Source: Marinibacterium sp039179965 (GTDB lineage: Bacteria > Pseudomonadota > Alphaproteobacteria > Rhodobacterales > Rhodobacteraceae). From it: a stretch of DNA of 29,028 nt. The position numbers and the translations under genes were made by a program. The first letter of the stretch is position 1. Each line of letters begins with the position of its first letter. Under the pieces are notes generated by a model. That model searched no databases and had not been told where the DNA came from. It saw only the letters and a program-made list of their open reading frames with translations. Shown piece by piece: positions 16,377 to 24,271 of the stretch. The stretch covers positions 1 through 29,028 of the forward strand of contig JBCDEC010000021.1 in the NCBI GenBank assembly GCA_039179965.1, written 5' to 3'.

Positions 16377-16793
16377 ATGATTTCTTATGTCACAGTCGGC
16401 ACCGATGACGTTGCCCGCGCGAAACGGTTCTACAACGCCTTCCTGCCTGCGCTTGGCTACGGGCTTGAAGAAGGCCCACCGGGCCTCAGCTACGCGCTGC
16501 CTGTCGCGCCGGGCCAGTCTCCGGTTTTGACGGAGTTCTACGTCAAGCCAACCTTTGATGGGCGCCCGGCCTCTGCAGGCAACGGATCCATGGTTGCCTT
16601 CGAGGCACGCAACCAACGGCAGGTCCGGGACCTTCACGCCGCCGCCCTTGCGGCTGGCGGTATCGACGAGGGCGCACCGGGGTTTCGGGCCTCCTACGGG
16701 CCACAGTTTTACGTGGGCTACCTGCGTGATCCTCAGGGCAACAAGATCGCGCTTTTCTCCAGCGATCCGAATGAGCCGGGACGCGAGGGGTAA
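16377..16793 (+). CDS. VOC-family (glyoxalase/bleomycin-resistance-like) protein
   Basis: A 138-residue vicinal-oxygen-chelate protein made of paired beta-alpha-beta-beta-beta units. It begins MISYVTVGTDDVARAKRFYNAFL and ends with the family-typical GYLRDPQGNKIALFS. In many VOC enzymes the first strand contributes a metal-binding histidine; here that position is tyrosine (MISY), as in a common uncharacterised bacterial subgroup, so the metal site may differ or be absent. AAGGA at 16371-16375 supports the start. It stands alone, 164 bases after the Lrp gene, with no evident pathway link. Confidence 0.88.
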   Translation: MISYVTVGTDDVARAKRFYNAFLPALGYGLEEGPPGLSYALPVAPGQSPVLTEFYVKPTFDGRPASAGNGSMVAFEARNQRQVRDLHAAALAAGGIDEGAPGFRASYGPQFYVGYLRDPQGNKIALFSSDPNEPGREG

Positions 16794-17180
16794 GACGACG
16801 TTTGGGGCACGAACGACCCTGCGCCCAACTGAGGCCTGTCAGAGCATCTGCGAAAGGGGTCCCCTGCCCAGGCCAAGGCATCTGTTGGCCCCAGACCGGG
16901 GCGGACGCGCCGGACCTTCATCGGCGCCGCACGCACGCTCAATGCCCTCATGGGAGCTCACGCTCGCTTCGCCCAGGTGGCGCAAGATCTCAGTCGCCCC
17001 CTGCACCTTCCCGCCTTGGTCAAGAATGCCGGCGAAAAGGCAGAAGGCCGTGCGCGCGGTCTGCAAATGCCGGCCGGCACACCGACACTCGACGGGGTGT
17101 GAATATCCGCACAAGGCGACTGGCAGGCTAGCCCATCCCCGGCTCTGTGCGCCTGTGGCCACCACGGCCTGCGCCACGAT
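16794..17180. other. Intergenic region, no gene recognised
   Basis: About 390 bases lie between the convergent VOC and DUF3604 genes. A minus-strand frame of about 110 codons (about 17177-16839) is open and contains a short protein-like piece (ILDQGGKVQGATEILRHLG), but it has no recognisable family and sits in very GC-rich sequence where chance frames are common. I see no clear terminator with a T-run. Confidence 0.45.
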
Positions 17181-19067
17181 TCATCCCGGCACGTACCAAA
17201 TCGGCGAGGTGTAGGCGCGATCGACGACCTCCATGGCCGTGCCGTCTGGCATCTCAATGCCAAAGAACTTGGCATCAAAAGCCGTCCATCGGGGTTTGGG
17301 TATCTCCAGCACCCGCACGTAATAGAGCGCACGCTGAGACGGGTCGAAGGACGGGTCGCTCCAGTGGCCACCCAGTGCCGCGTCTCCGATCGTGTTTTCA
17401 AATGTGGCCTGCACCACGTTCACGGTGTTGCCAATGTCGCCATCACAGGCCCCATCCAAGATGTCCCTGTCATCGGCGCAGGCGACATCCCAGATCTGTT
17501 CGTACGCCTCTCCGTTTTCGACCCAGCCCTTCACGATCTGAATGCGATCCAGGTTCGCCCCATCCGGGTCGCGCAAGGCACGCACCATAAAGCGCGGCGA
17601 TGCGGCCGCGTCCGGCGCGGGGCGCAGGTCCGAACCCATCGGCACGCCGCGGGTATATCCGGCATGCGCGAAATCGGGGCGGCTGACCTCTTCGGGCTCA
17701 AAATCCCATCCCCCAAACACCCGCACCCGCATGCGGCTTCCGGTGGTGGCGAAAACCTCTTTCTTCTCCATGGCATCAAACAGGGCGTCGCGCGTGTTTT
17801 CACGCGCCCAGACCCCGGCCAGTCCGGCGGCAGACAGATCCGTGGCCATGATATTGAGCGAGGGATCGCTCTGAGCTTCGATCAGCACGTCTTCGTAGCG
17901 ATGCTTGGAGGGTTCCACGATATGGGCTTTTCCGAACCAATTGTCCTCGCGCGTGGTGGGAAGCGCGGTGTGGTTGTCGGTCGACCCGATCATTCCAAAC
18001 TTGAACGGGTTGGTGCCCAGATCACCCTCATAGGCCATGCCCCGGATCAGAGCCGGGCGGGCATATTCTCTTGGAAGCATATCCGGTGTCTTGGCTGCAG
18101 AGCCTGATATGTTCCCTGAATCCAGCAGTTCCTGCCCGGCATAGGCATCATCGGGCGACACCGCAGGATGGGCCTCGCCTGTCCCCTTGGCCTGTGTCGC
18201 CTCGTAGAGTGGCTCAAAGCGCATCCGGCGTGCGGCATAGTCCGCGCTCAGGGCTTCGCCTGACAAGGTAACATCGTCAAACATCAGACCGTTGGAGAGG
18301 TTGCCATTGTGCGGAATGGCCATCACGCGGCCACCGGTGCCATCCTCATAGGATTCCATGTAGTCCCAAAGCGCCTCGGGGTCGTCGCTGTCGTAGGCCG
18401 AAAAAGGCACGACCGTATTGGCACGGTCCCTGTCATCGCGAAAGATGACCACGCGGTGCAGGTTGTTCCCGCCCGGTTGCGAGGTCCACTCAAAGCCGAT
18501 GAACGCGGTGAAAACGCCCGGTTCGTTGTAGCGATCGGCATTGGCTGTGGCGCTGGACCAGGCTTGCTGTTCCATCTCGTAGTTGTCGATCCCGTCGATT
18601 CCCTCGGCGGTCAGGCGCAGCCAATCGAGAAAGGCGTCATAGCCATTTCCCGATTTGACCAACGCGTACCATTCCCGCCCTTTCTCGGTGCTCTGGACAA
18701 CCGGGTCATCCCGGCGGATGAAATCGGCGAGACCGAAGTTCTCCGCGTGATCGGCAAGCACAATAAAATCCAAAGGGCGGAGGAGTTTGACCGGAAAGCC
18801 AAGGTGGCTGGTCACCTCTTCTCCCCTGGAGAACCGATAGGCCTGCTCCGGGCCCAGGGTGGCACCGGCCATGCCGGCATCCGTCGACCAGGAGGAGTGC
18901 AGATGCGTGTCGCCGAAATAGACATCCTGCGGATAATCCTGTCCGGTGAACGGGGAATAAGAGGCGGCGGCCTGTGTCTGCTCGCCTCTGGGCGGACGCA
19001 TGTCCTGTGCCCACCCCGCAGATCCGACCGCCAACACAACGGCCGTCGTCCACTTTAAACCCGTCAT
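17181..19067 (-). CDS. Exported DUF3604 protein, copy 2
   Basis: A 628-residue DUF3604 protein with a signal peptide (1-20, cleavage GWA|Q). The function of this family is not established. Visible residues form a PHP-like metal site: H55 and H57 (GDTHLHSSW), H107 (LADHAEN), E193 (GFEWTS), H253 (AIPHNGNLSNG), and D364 and H366 (GSTDNHTA). This suggests a periplasmic metal-dependent phosphoesterase or hydrolase. ATG 19067 is chosen over GTG 19076 because AGGAGG lies at the ideal 8 bases before the ATG. It lies 44 bases downstream of a paralogue with the same ligands and a matching C-terminus (RAYTSPIWY), so it arose by tandem duplication. Confidence 0.9.
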   Translation of the reverse strand: MTGLKWTTAVVLAVGSAGWAQDMRPPRGEQTQAAASYSPFTGQDYPQDVYFGDTHLHSSWSTDAGMAGATLGPEQAYRFSRGEEVTSHLGFPVKLLRPLDFIVLADHAENFGLADFIRRDDPVVQSTEKGREWYALVKSGNGYDAFLDWLRLTAEGIDGIDNYEMEQQAWSSATANADRYNEPGVFTAFIGFEWTSQPGGNNLHRVVIFRDDRDRANTVVPFSAYDSDDPEALWDYMESYEDGTGGRVMAIPHNGNLSNGLMFDDVTLSGEALSADYAARRMRFEPLYEATQAKGTGEAHPAVSPDDAYAGQELLDSGNISGSAAKTPDMLPREYARPALIRGMAYEGDLGTNPFKFGMIGSTDNHTALPTTREDNWFGKAHIVEPSKHRYEDVLIEAQSDPSLNIMATDLSAAGLAGVWARENTRDALFDAMEKKEVFATTGSRMRVRVFGGWDFEPEEVSRPDFAHAGYTRGVPMGSDLRPAPDAAASPRFMVRALRDPDGANLDRIQIVKGWVENGEAYEQIWDVACADDRDILDGACDGDIGNTVNVVQATFENTIGDAALGGHWSDPSFDPSQRALYYVRVLEIPKPRWTAFDAKFFGIEMPDGTAMEVVDRAYTSPIWYVPG

Positions 19068-19111
19068 CTCGTGCACCTCCTGTCAGCTTCCGTTTTGAAC
19101 TCGCGCAGGCC

Positions 19112-21037
19112 CTAACCTTCCGGGTTGTACCAAATCGGAGAGGTATAGGCGCGCTCTTGCCCGATCAGTACGGCCTCCTCGGGGATCTCGGCCCCCAGCC
19201 GGACCTTGTCGTAGAGCACCCAGCGCGGGGTCGGTATCTCCAGAACACGTGCGTAGTAAAAGGCGCGCTGGTCAGGGTCGAATTCGGGATCCGTCCAGAC
19301 GGTCAACAGCTCCGAGGCTCCGATGCTGTTGGTGTAATTGGCCGCCTCAAGATCCACGGTGTTGCCAACCGGGGGCAGCGAACCGTCTTCGGCCTGTCTG
19401 CGCATGTCAGACCAGGCCACGTTGTAGACCTTCTCGCTCAATGTTCCGTCGGGGTTGGTCCAGCCCTTGATGATTTGCATCCGATCGAGATTGGCGCCGA
19501 TGGGATCACGCAAGGCGTAGAGCATAAAGGTAGGCGCCTCTGCCCCTTCGCTGGCCGGGCGCAGATCAGCGCCCATTGGCACCCCTTTTTCATAGCCCAC
19601 AAAGGCGGGTGCACGAGAGCGCAGGTCATCGTCGGTGAACTCCCAGCCCCCGAAAAAGCGCACCACAATGCGCGGGCCAGTGGTGCCATACACCTCCTTG
19701 CGTGCCATCGCGTCCCAGATTGCGTCGCGCGTGTTTTCGCTCGCCCACACCCCGGCGTAGCCCGAGGCCACCAGTGACCAGCCCGGGAAGATGCCCAGTT
19801 CGGTTTCGGTGAAGGGGTGAATCATGCGGGTCAGAGAAGGTTCAGCGGAGGCCGCCTTGCCAAAAAAGTTCTCCTCTTCCGCGGTCGAAAGGGATGTGTG
19901 GCTGTCTGTCGCCCCGATCATCCCGAACTTATAGGGATTGGTGCCCAGGTCAGCCTCCAGCGACAATCCCTGCTTCAAGGCTTCGCGGGCGTATTCGCGG
20001 GCCAGCATAGCCTCTGTCTTGGCCTCGGACAGATCCAGATTACCCGCATCCCAGGTCTCGTAATCCGCAAATTCGTCATCCGGGCTGAGCGCAGGATGCG
20101 CTTCGCCGTCACCCTTGATTTGCGTGACTTCGTAAAGCGGCTCCCACTTGTTACGCGCAATGACATAGGTTTCGTCGATCTCGCGCCCGGTGTACTGGGC
20201 ATCGACGGGGAACATCAGACCGTTGGACAGGTTGCCGTTGTGGGCAATGGCCAGCGCCTGTCCTCCGGTTTTGGCCTCGTAGTCCTCAAGCCACTGGTAA
20301 AGATCCAGGGGATCCGTGGACCCGAACGGCGCTTGTGTCACCATCGGAACCACCTGCTCGGCGCGCGAGCCGGAGTCGCGAAGGATGACATTTCGGTGGA
20401 GGTTGTTGCCGTTGACGAGCGACGTCCATTCATAAGCGATAAAGGCCGTGAACCGACCAGGCTCATTATACTTTTCCGCTGCGTCGATGACCTGCTGCCA
20501 GACCGCACTATAGGCCGGCGAGCCGGGTGAATAGGACGCCAGAAGATCGGGGTCGAGTTCACCCTGGCTGAACTTGGTGATCAGATCGAGCGCGGCATTG
20601 GCGGCATTCTCTCCGCCTTTCTGGAATTCATCGTACCAGATCTTGCCTTGCGGGTTGTTTACGACCGCAGGCGCACCTGCACGCAGATCCGTGGCAAAGC
20701 CCATCATGTCGGAATGATCGGTAAGCGCCATGAAATCCAGGGGCCGCGCCAGTTTGACCGGAAGTCCAGTGGCAGAGGTCACCTGTTCACCGCGGGCGAA
20801 TTGCCATGCCTCGTCAAGGCCCAGCGTGTTTCCAAAGAGGCCGGCGTCGGGCGACAAAGCCGTATGAAGATGCGTTTCTCCCCAAAAGACACGGGTCGGA
20901 AACGAACGTTCGGCGTAAGGCGAATAGGCCTTTCCGGGGTAGAGACCTTCCAGCGATTGTTTGGAGGGCACGATCTGCGCCGATGCGGCTCCGGCGAGGA
21001 CGAGAGGGATGGCGGTCAAGACGGCGGGTCGGAACAT
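19112..21037 (-). CDS. Exported DUF3604 protein, copy 1
   Basis: A 641-residue paralogue of the next gene, with a signal peptide (1-20, ASA|Q). It has the same candidate metal ligands: H56 and H58 (GETHLHTAL), H108 (LTDHSD), E203 (AYEWTS), H266 (AIAHNGNLSNG), and D378 and H380 (GATDSHTS). Shared blocks also include NEPGRFTAFI, NNLHR, ADLGTNPYKFGMIG and the end RAYTSPIWYNPEG. The two copies differ most in the 110-190 region and around 225-245, which may set substrate choice. AAAGGTG upstream supports the ATG. It is the first gene of the pair and divergent from an exported protein of unknown family. Confidence 0.9.
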   Translation of the reverse strand: MFRPAVLTAIPLVLAGAASAQIVPSKQSLEGLYPGKAYSPYAERSFPTRVFWGETHLHTALSPDAGLFGNTLGLDEAWQFARGEQVTSATGLPVKLARPLDFMALTDHSDMMGFATDLRAGAPAVVNNPQGKIWYDEFQKGGENAANAALDLITKFSQGELDPDLLASYSPGSPAYSAVWQQVIDAAEKYNEPGRFTAFIAYEWTSLVNGNNLHRNVILRDSGSRAEQVVPMVTQAPFGSTDPLDLYQWLEDYEAKTGGQALAIAHNGNLSNGLMFPVDAQYTGREIDETYVIARNKWEPLYEVTQIKGDGEAHPALSPDDEFADYETWDAGNLDLSEAKTEAMLAREYAREALKQGLSLEADLGTNPYKFGMIGATDSHTSLSTAEEENFFGKAASAEPSLTRMIHPFTETELGIFPGWSLVASGYAGVWASENTRDAIWDAMARKEVYGTTGPRIVVRFFGGWEFTDDDLRSRAPAFVGYEKGVPMGADLRPASEGAEAPTFMLYALRDPIGANLDRMQIIKGWTNPDGTLSEKVYNVAWSDMRRQAEDGSLPPVGNTVDLEAANYTNSIGASELLTVWTDPEFDPDQRAFYYARVLEIPTPRWVLYDKVRLGAEIPEEAVLIGQERAYTSPIWYNPEG

Positions 21038-21176
21038 CAGGGCACCTTTCTGGTTTCGACAACCTTAAGTGACCATAACACAGGATTTATTCCCCCCAAG
21101 GGCGAATTTCGGACAACCTAAGATCGACCTGTGCTAAACCTGCTTGGAACACAGCATGTCGTGGCGAGGTTCGGCG
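21038..21176. promoter_or_regulatory. Divergent promoter region with a direct repeat
   Basis: Between the DUF3604 pair and the divergent unknown gene. An imperfect direct repeat, GACAACCTTAAG at 21058-21069 and GACAACCTAAG at 21112-21122, is spaced 54 bases start to start, about five helix turns. On the minus strand a possible promoter TTGGGG, 16 bases, TATGGT lies about 35 bases before the DUF3604 ATG. The repeat could be a regulator site shared by both units. Confidence 0.4.
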
Positions 21177-22202
21177 ATGCGTAACTTGAAGAAACTATTT
21201 GGCTTTTCCGGCACTCTGGTCATCCTGGCGGGGCAGTCTCTGGCCTGCGCCTTTCACGGTTATGCACCGCGTCTGACCTTGGTGGACCGAATGATCTCAG
21301 GCGATCTGGCGGTCGTTGCGCGCCCTGCGGGACACGATCCCTTTCAGTTTGAGCAGGTCTCACATCTCTACGGTCAAGCCGCAGCGCCTCCCATTCCCCA
21401 TCTCGTTGACAGCATGTCTCGTCGCAAGTTGGCCCGGATCCCGCAAGATACGGTTCTCTTTGTCTACGGGGCCTCGGACGGGTGGCAGAGGGTCGCCTAT
21501 CTGGATGCCGCACTGACGCCCGTGGTGAACCGTGTCATAACCGAACTCCCCGGCTGGACCAATGGTGAGGACAGAGCCCGTGCGACGTTCTTTGCCGGTC
21601 TGCTGGGCCATCCCGACACGGACGTCCACCACCTCGCGTTGCGCGAACTGGACCGGGTGAGCTACGCCGAACTGGCCGCCCTGCCCCTGGACATCGATCC
21701 CAACCGTCTCACGGCACCAATGAACAATCTGAGCCAGGCCGATCTCAAACCCATTCGCCTCCTGTTGCTCGGGCTCAGCGGGGTGGAAGGTGCCGCGCCG
21801 CTGCTGAAAGCCGGGGTGTCCCGGCATCTCGCCAATCCGGGCCCGCTCCTGGGCGCCTACACAACAGCCTATATCGAGGCCGCCGGTGTCGATGCCGTGG
21901 ATTGGGTCGTAGCGAGCGGTCTGCAGGACCGATCCTTGCCCCGCACGACCCGTGTCATGATCCTCGAAGCGCTGTCGATGCATATGCAGGCGGGATCACC
22001 GGCCTTGAAGAGCGCCATCCGGCAGGGTCTCCAGCAGGCCTCGCGCGGAGATGTGGAGCTCGCTCTCTTGGCCGCCGTGCTTCTTGCGCCCGCACGCACG
22101 GACGCCCTTCCCTCCGCAATACCGGAAAGCAACCTGACAATAGAGCCGGTCAAAACCCTGCCAGCCGTTCCGCCAGCCAAAACGTCGCTACCGCGCCAAT
22201 AG
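21177..22202 (+). CDS. Exported protein of unknown family, AFHGY motif
   Basis: A 341-residue protein with an N-terminal signal peptide (about 1-24, ending SLAC|AFHGY). I do not recognise a named domain. After the signal comes a conserved-looking start (CAFHGYAPRLTLVDRM) and a beta-rich part with VVARPAGHDPFQFEQV and DTVLFVYGASDGWQRVAYL (to about 115). A long alpha-helical part follows (about 130-310) that could be HEAT-like repeats. ATG 21177 is chosen because it starts the signal peptide and has GAGG upstream; earlier in-frame ATGs at 21144 and 21156 exist. It is divergent from the DUF3604 pair, and its 3' end overlaps the HupE-like gene by 53 bases tail to tail. Placement suggests a role in the same envelope system. 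Confidence 0.75.
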   Translation: MRNLKKLFGFSGTLVILAGQSLACAFHGYAPRLTLVDRMISGDLAVVARPAGHDPFQFEQVSHLYGQAAAPPIPHLVDSMSRRKLARIPQDTVLFVYGASDGWQRVAYLDAALTPVVNRVITELPGWTNGEDRARATFFAGLLGHPDTDVHHLALRELDRVSYAELAALPLDIDPNRLTAPMNNLSQADLKPIRLLLLGLSGVEGAAPLLKAGVSRHLANPGPLLGAYTTAYIEAAGVDAVDWVVASGLQDRSLPRTTRVMILEALSMHMQAGSPALKSAIRQGLQQASRGDVELALLAAVLLAPARTDALPSAIPESNLTIEPVKTLPAVPPAKTSLPRQ

Positions 22203-23154
22203 CATAGCCCGTTACCACCGAGGTTGCCCCCTGCAGCGACGGCCCGATTGGCCTTAGTCGCGCAATCAACGCCTGGCCCAGTGCGCCAAGGATCAACACA
22301 ACGCACACGAACGCCAACTGCCCGGCTTCGACGCCAAGGTTAAAGGCCAGGAGCGCCATGGCGATGTCCGCCTCCGGCAACCCGATCTCGCGCAGGGCGC
22401 CGGCAAAACCCAAGCCGTGCAGCAGTCCGAAACCGAACGCGATCATCCAGGGAGCCCGCTGCGACAAACGCTGTTCACCCGGGCGGCGCTTGAGAAGCTC
22501 TATGGCAAGGAACACAATCGAGAGCGCAATGATCGCCTCGACCGGCGGACCGGGGACCGAGAGATGACCCAAGGCCGCGAGCGCCAGCGTGATACTGTGG
22601 GCCACGGTGAACGCGGTGATTGCACCGATCAGTCGACGCATGTCCGGAATCAACAGGATCAGGGCCAGAACAAAAAGCAGATGGTCCCAGCCACCAAGGA
22701 TATGATCGATCCCCAGGACACCGTAGCTCACAAAAACGCCCCAAAGGGACGGGATCTGCGGGATGACGACGCTCGGCTGAAGCGGTGTGAGGCGTTCCGT
22801 GATTGGCGCCGTCTCTGATGCGGACACCCGAAGCAGCACGTCGGTGACCTGCGCGTCCAGGCCGTCGATGTGGATCTCTTGCCCTCTGAGGCCACCAGGG
22901 CAGGACATGACCCACTGGCTCACCCAGGCCATCCCGTCAAAGCGTGGCGCAGGAGCTGCGTTCGGCGCACAATCATCCGGCAGGCGGGGTGCAATGGCCA
23001 TGGGCGCGCCCTGCACGTCGGGGCTGCGCCAATAAACGTTCCAAACTGTGCCGTCGATCTGGCGCAGGTCCAGATAGCCCGGATCCAGCGCATGCGCCTG
23101 CACCTGCCCCGCGCAGCACCAGAACAGGACAAGGATCCAGCGAACGTATCTCAC
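22150..23154 (-). CDS. HupE/UreJ-like membrane protein
   Basis: A 334-residue inner-membrane protein with a signal peptide (1-20, VQA|HALDPGYL), a periplasmic N-terminal domain (21 to about 130) and about seven membrane helices (136-330). Histidine-rich motifs typical of HupE/UreJ-type proteins are GIDHILGGWDH (148-158), AHS (185-187), FGLLHGLGFA (242-251) and FNLGVEAGQ (271-279). Characterised relatives move nickel or cobalt, but this longer form with an N-terminal domain is uncharacterised. The GTG start overlaps the parvulin-like stop (GTGA), so the two are translated together. Sitting next to proteins with a predicted metal site, it may supply metal to the periplasm or cytoplasm; this is inference. 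Confidence 0.88.
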   Translation of the reverse strand: MRYVRWILVLFWCCAGQVQAHALDPGYLDLRQIDGTVWNVYWRSPDVQGAPMAIAPRLPDDCAPNAAPAPRFDGMAWVSQWVMSCPGGLRGQEIHIDGLDAQVTDVLLRVSASETAPITERLTPLQPSVVIPQIPSLWGVFVSYGVLGIDHILGGWDHLLFVLALILLIPDMRRLIGAITAFTVAHSITLALAALGHLSVPGPPVEAIIALSIVFLAIELLKRRPGEQRLSQRAPWMIAFGFGLLHGLGFAGALREIGLPEADIAMALLAFNLGVEAGQLAFVCVVLILGALGQALIARLRPIGPSLQGATSVVTGYAIGAVATFWLAERLAGF

Positions 23155-23990
23155 TCGTCGATCCAGGTCTTGACCTGATCCTGAGACGGGCGGGTCACGG
23201 AGTAACGCTCTTCCAGGGCTTCGTATTGTCGGGTGCTCAGGTCTTTGCTGAGGCTTGATTGCCAGTCCGACAGCACGGCGGATCGCACCTCGTCCAGCGG
23301 CGGCAGAACGGCGTCGGTGCGCGCACGCAGGCGCACCAGATGTGCGCCGTATCCGGACCGGACCGGGCCAACCCAGTCCCCGACTGGCAAGGCGTACAAG
23401 GCCTCGAACGTGCCTGTCCCGAAGACCCTGTCCACCTGAACCGGCGTGCTGTTGTCCATCGTATCCGGCAGCAGGCGCAACGTGGTGCGCTCAGGCGATT
23501 GCCCGTCGTTCAGGGCTTGAAGGTATGCCTCCACGGTCGCTGCATCCGCCGCGTCGTCCAAGGCGAATTGATCAAACGAGATTGCGGGCCGGAGCGCGAA
23601 CTTCGCCGCGTTCTCCTGCAAATGGGCCTCTAGCACATCATCCTCCGGGACCACGGACTGAGCCGCCGACACGGTGAGAAATTCCATCTTCTGCACCAGG
23701 CGGTTCCGAACGACCCCGTCGCCCTGGTCCAATCCCAGAGCGCGGGCCTCGCGCACAAGGATTTCATCGCGAATGTAGCGCTCGACCAGCTGGGCAACCT
23801 CTTCCAGCGTCGGGACACGGTTCAATTGGGCCTGAAGCTGCAACGCCAGAGTGGCAACGGTCTGTTGCGACACAACGATGTCCGTCTGCGTTTCAAAGGG
23901 CTCGGACACGGGCTTTGTCGCGCTGAACCAGACAAAAATCGCAATGCCCAACAGAGCAAAATGAAAGACCGGTTCCTTTAGAAGTCGCAT
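23151..23990 (-). CDS. Membrane-anchored parvulin-like peptidyl-prolyl isomerase
   Basis: A 279-residue protein with one N-terminal membrane helix (about 8-24) and the rest facing the periplasm. A SurA/PpiD-like helical chaperone part (about 36-130) precedes a parvulin-like domain (about 136-225). The C-terminal histidine of the fold is present (GAHLVRLRA, H217). The first parvulin histidine, usually in a HIL-type strand, is replaced (ISFDQFAL, D140-Q141), so isomerase activity may be lost and a chaperone role is likelier. It is the first gene of a two-gene unit with the HupE-like gene. A GAGGTGA site precedes the ATG. Confidence 0.85.
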   Translation of the reverse strand: MRLLKEPVFHFALLGIAIFVWFSATKPVSEPFETQTDIVVSQQTVATLALQLQAQLNRVPTLEEVAQLVERYIRDEILVREARALGLDQGDGVVRNRLVQKMEFLTVSAAQSVVPEDDVLEAHLQENAAKFALRPAISFDQFALDDAADAATVEAYLQALNDGQSPERTTLRLLPDTMDNSTPVQVDRVFGTGTFEALYALPVGDWVGPVRSGYGAHLVRLRARTDAVLPPLDEVRSAVLSDWQSSLSKDLSTRQYEALEERYSVTRPSQDQVKTWIDE

Positions 23991-24271
23991 GCTTGTGCGT
24001 CACCTCGTCGCCTGACATGGACGGCCAGTCTGTAAGCAAGCGGTGTCAGTTTCAACAGTCTTATTGCCGACCAAGCCCGAAGGATGGGCCCGATCAACCC
24101 CGAAGTACAGTTGGCCAGGATACTCCGCGATCGCGTCCATACCATCGGGGTTCTGTGCGCGCGCGCCGATGGCCGACCCGTCGTCGTCTTAGAGCGCGCT
24201 TGCTGTCCAGCATTCGCGCTCACATGCTGGCGTTTCTCTTTACCGCAGCGAAGACGGTCCTCGAAGGCCGA
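23991..24271. other. Intergenic region upstream of the parvulin-like/HupE-like unit
   Basis: These 281 bases contain no gene I can support. The right part follows the amidase stop; the left part should hold the promoter of the parvulin-like gene. A TTGAAA -35-like site is visible on the minus strand about 65 bases before that ATG, but the matching -10 is poor. Confidence 0.4.
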
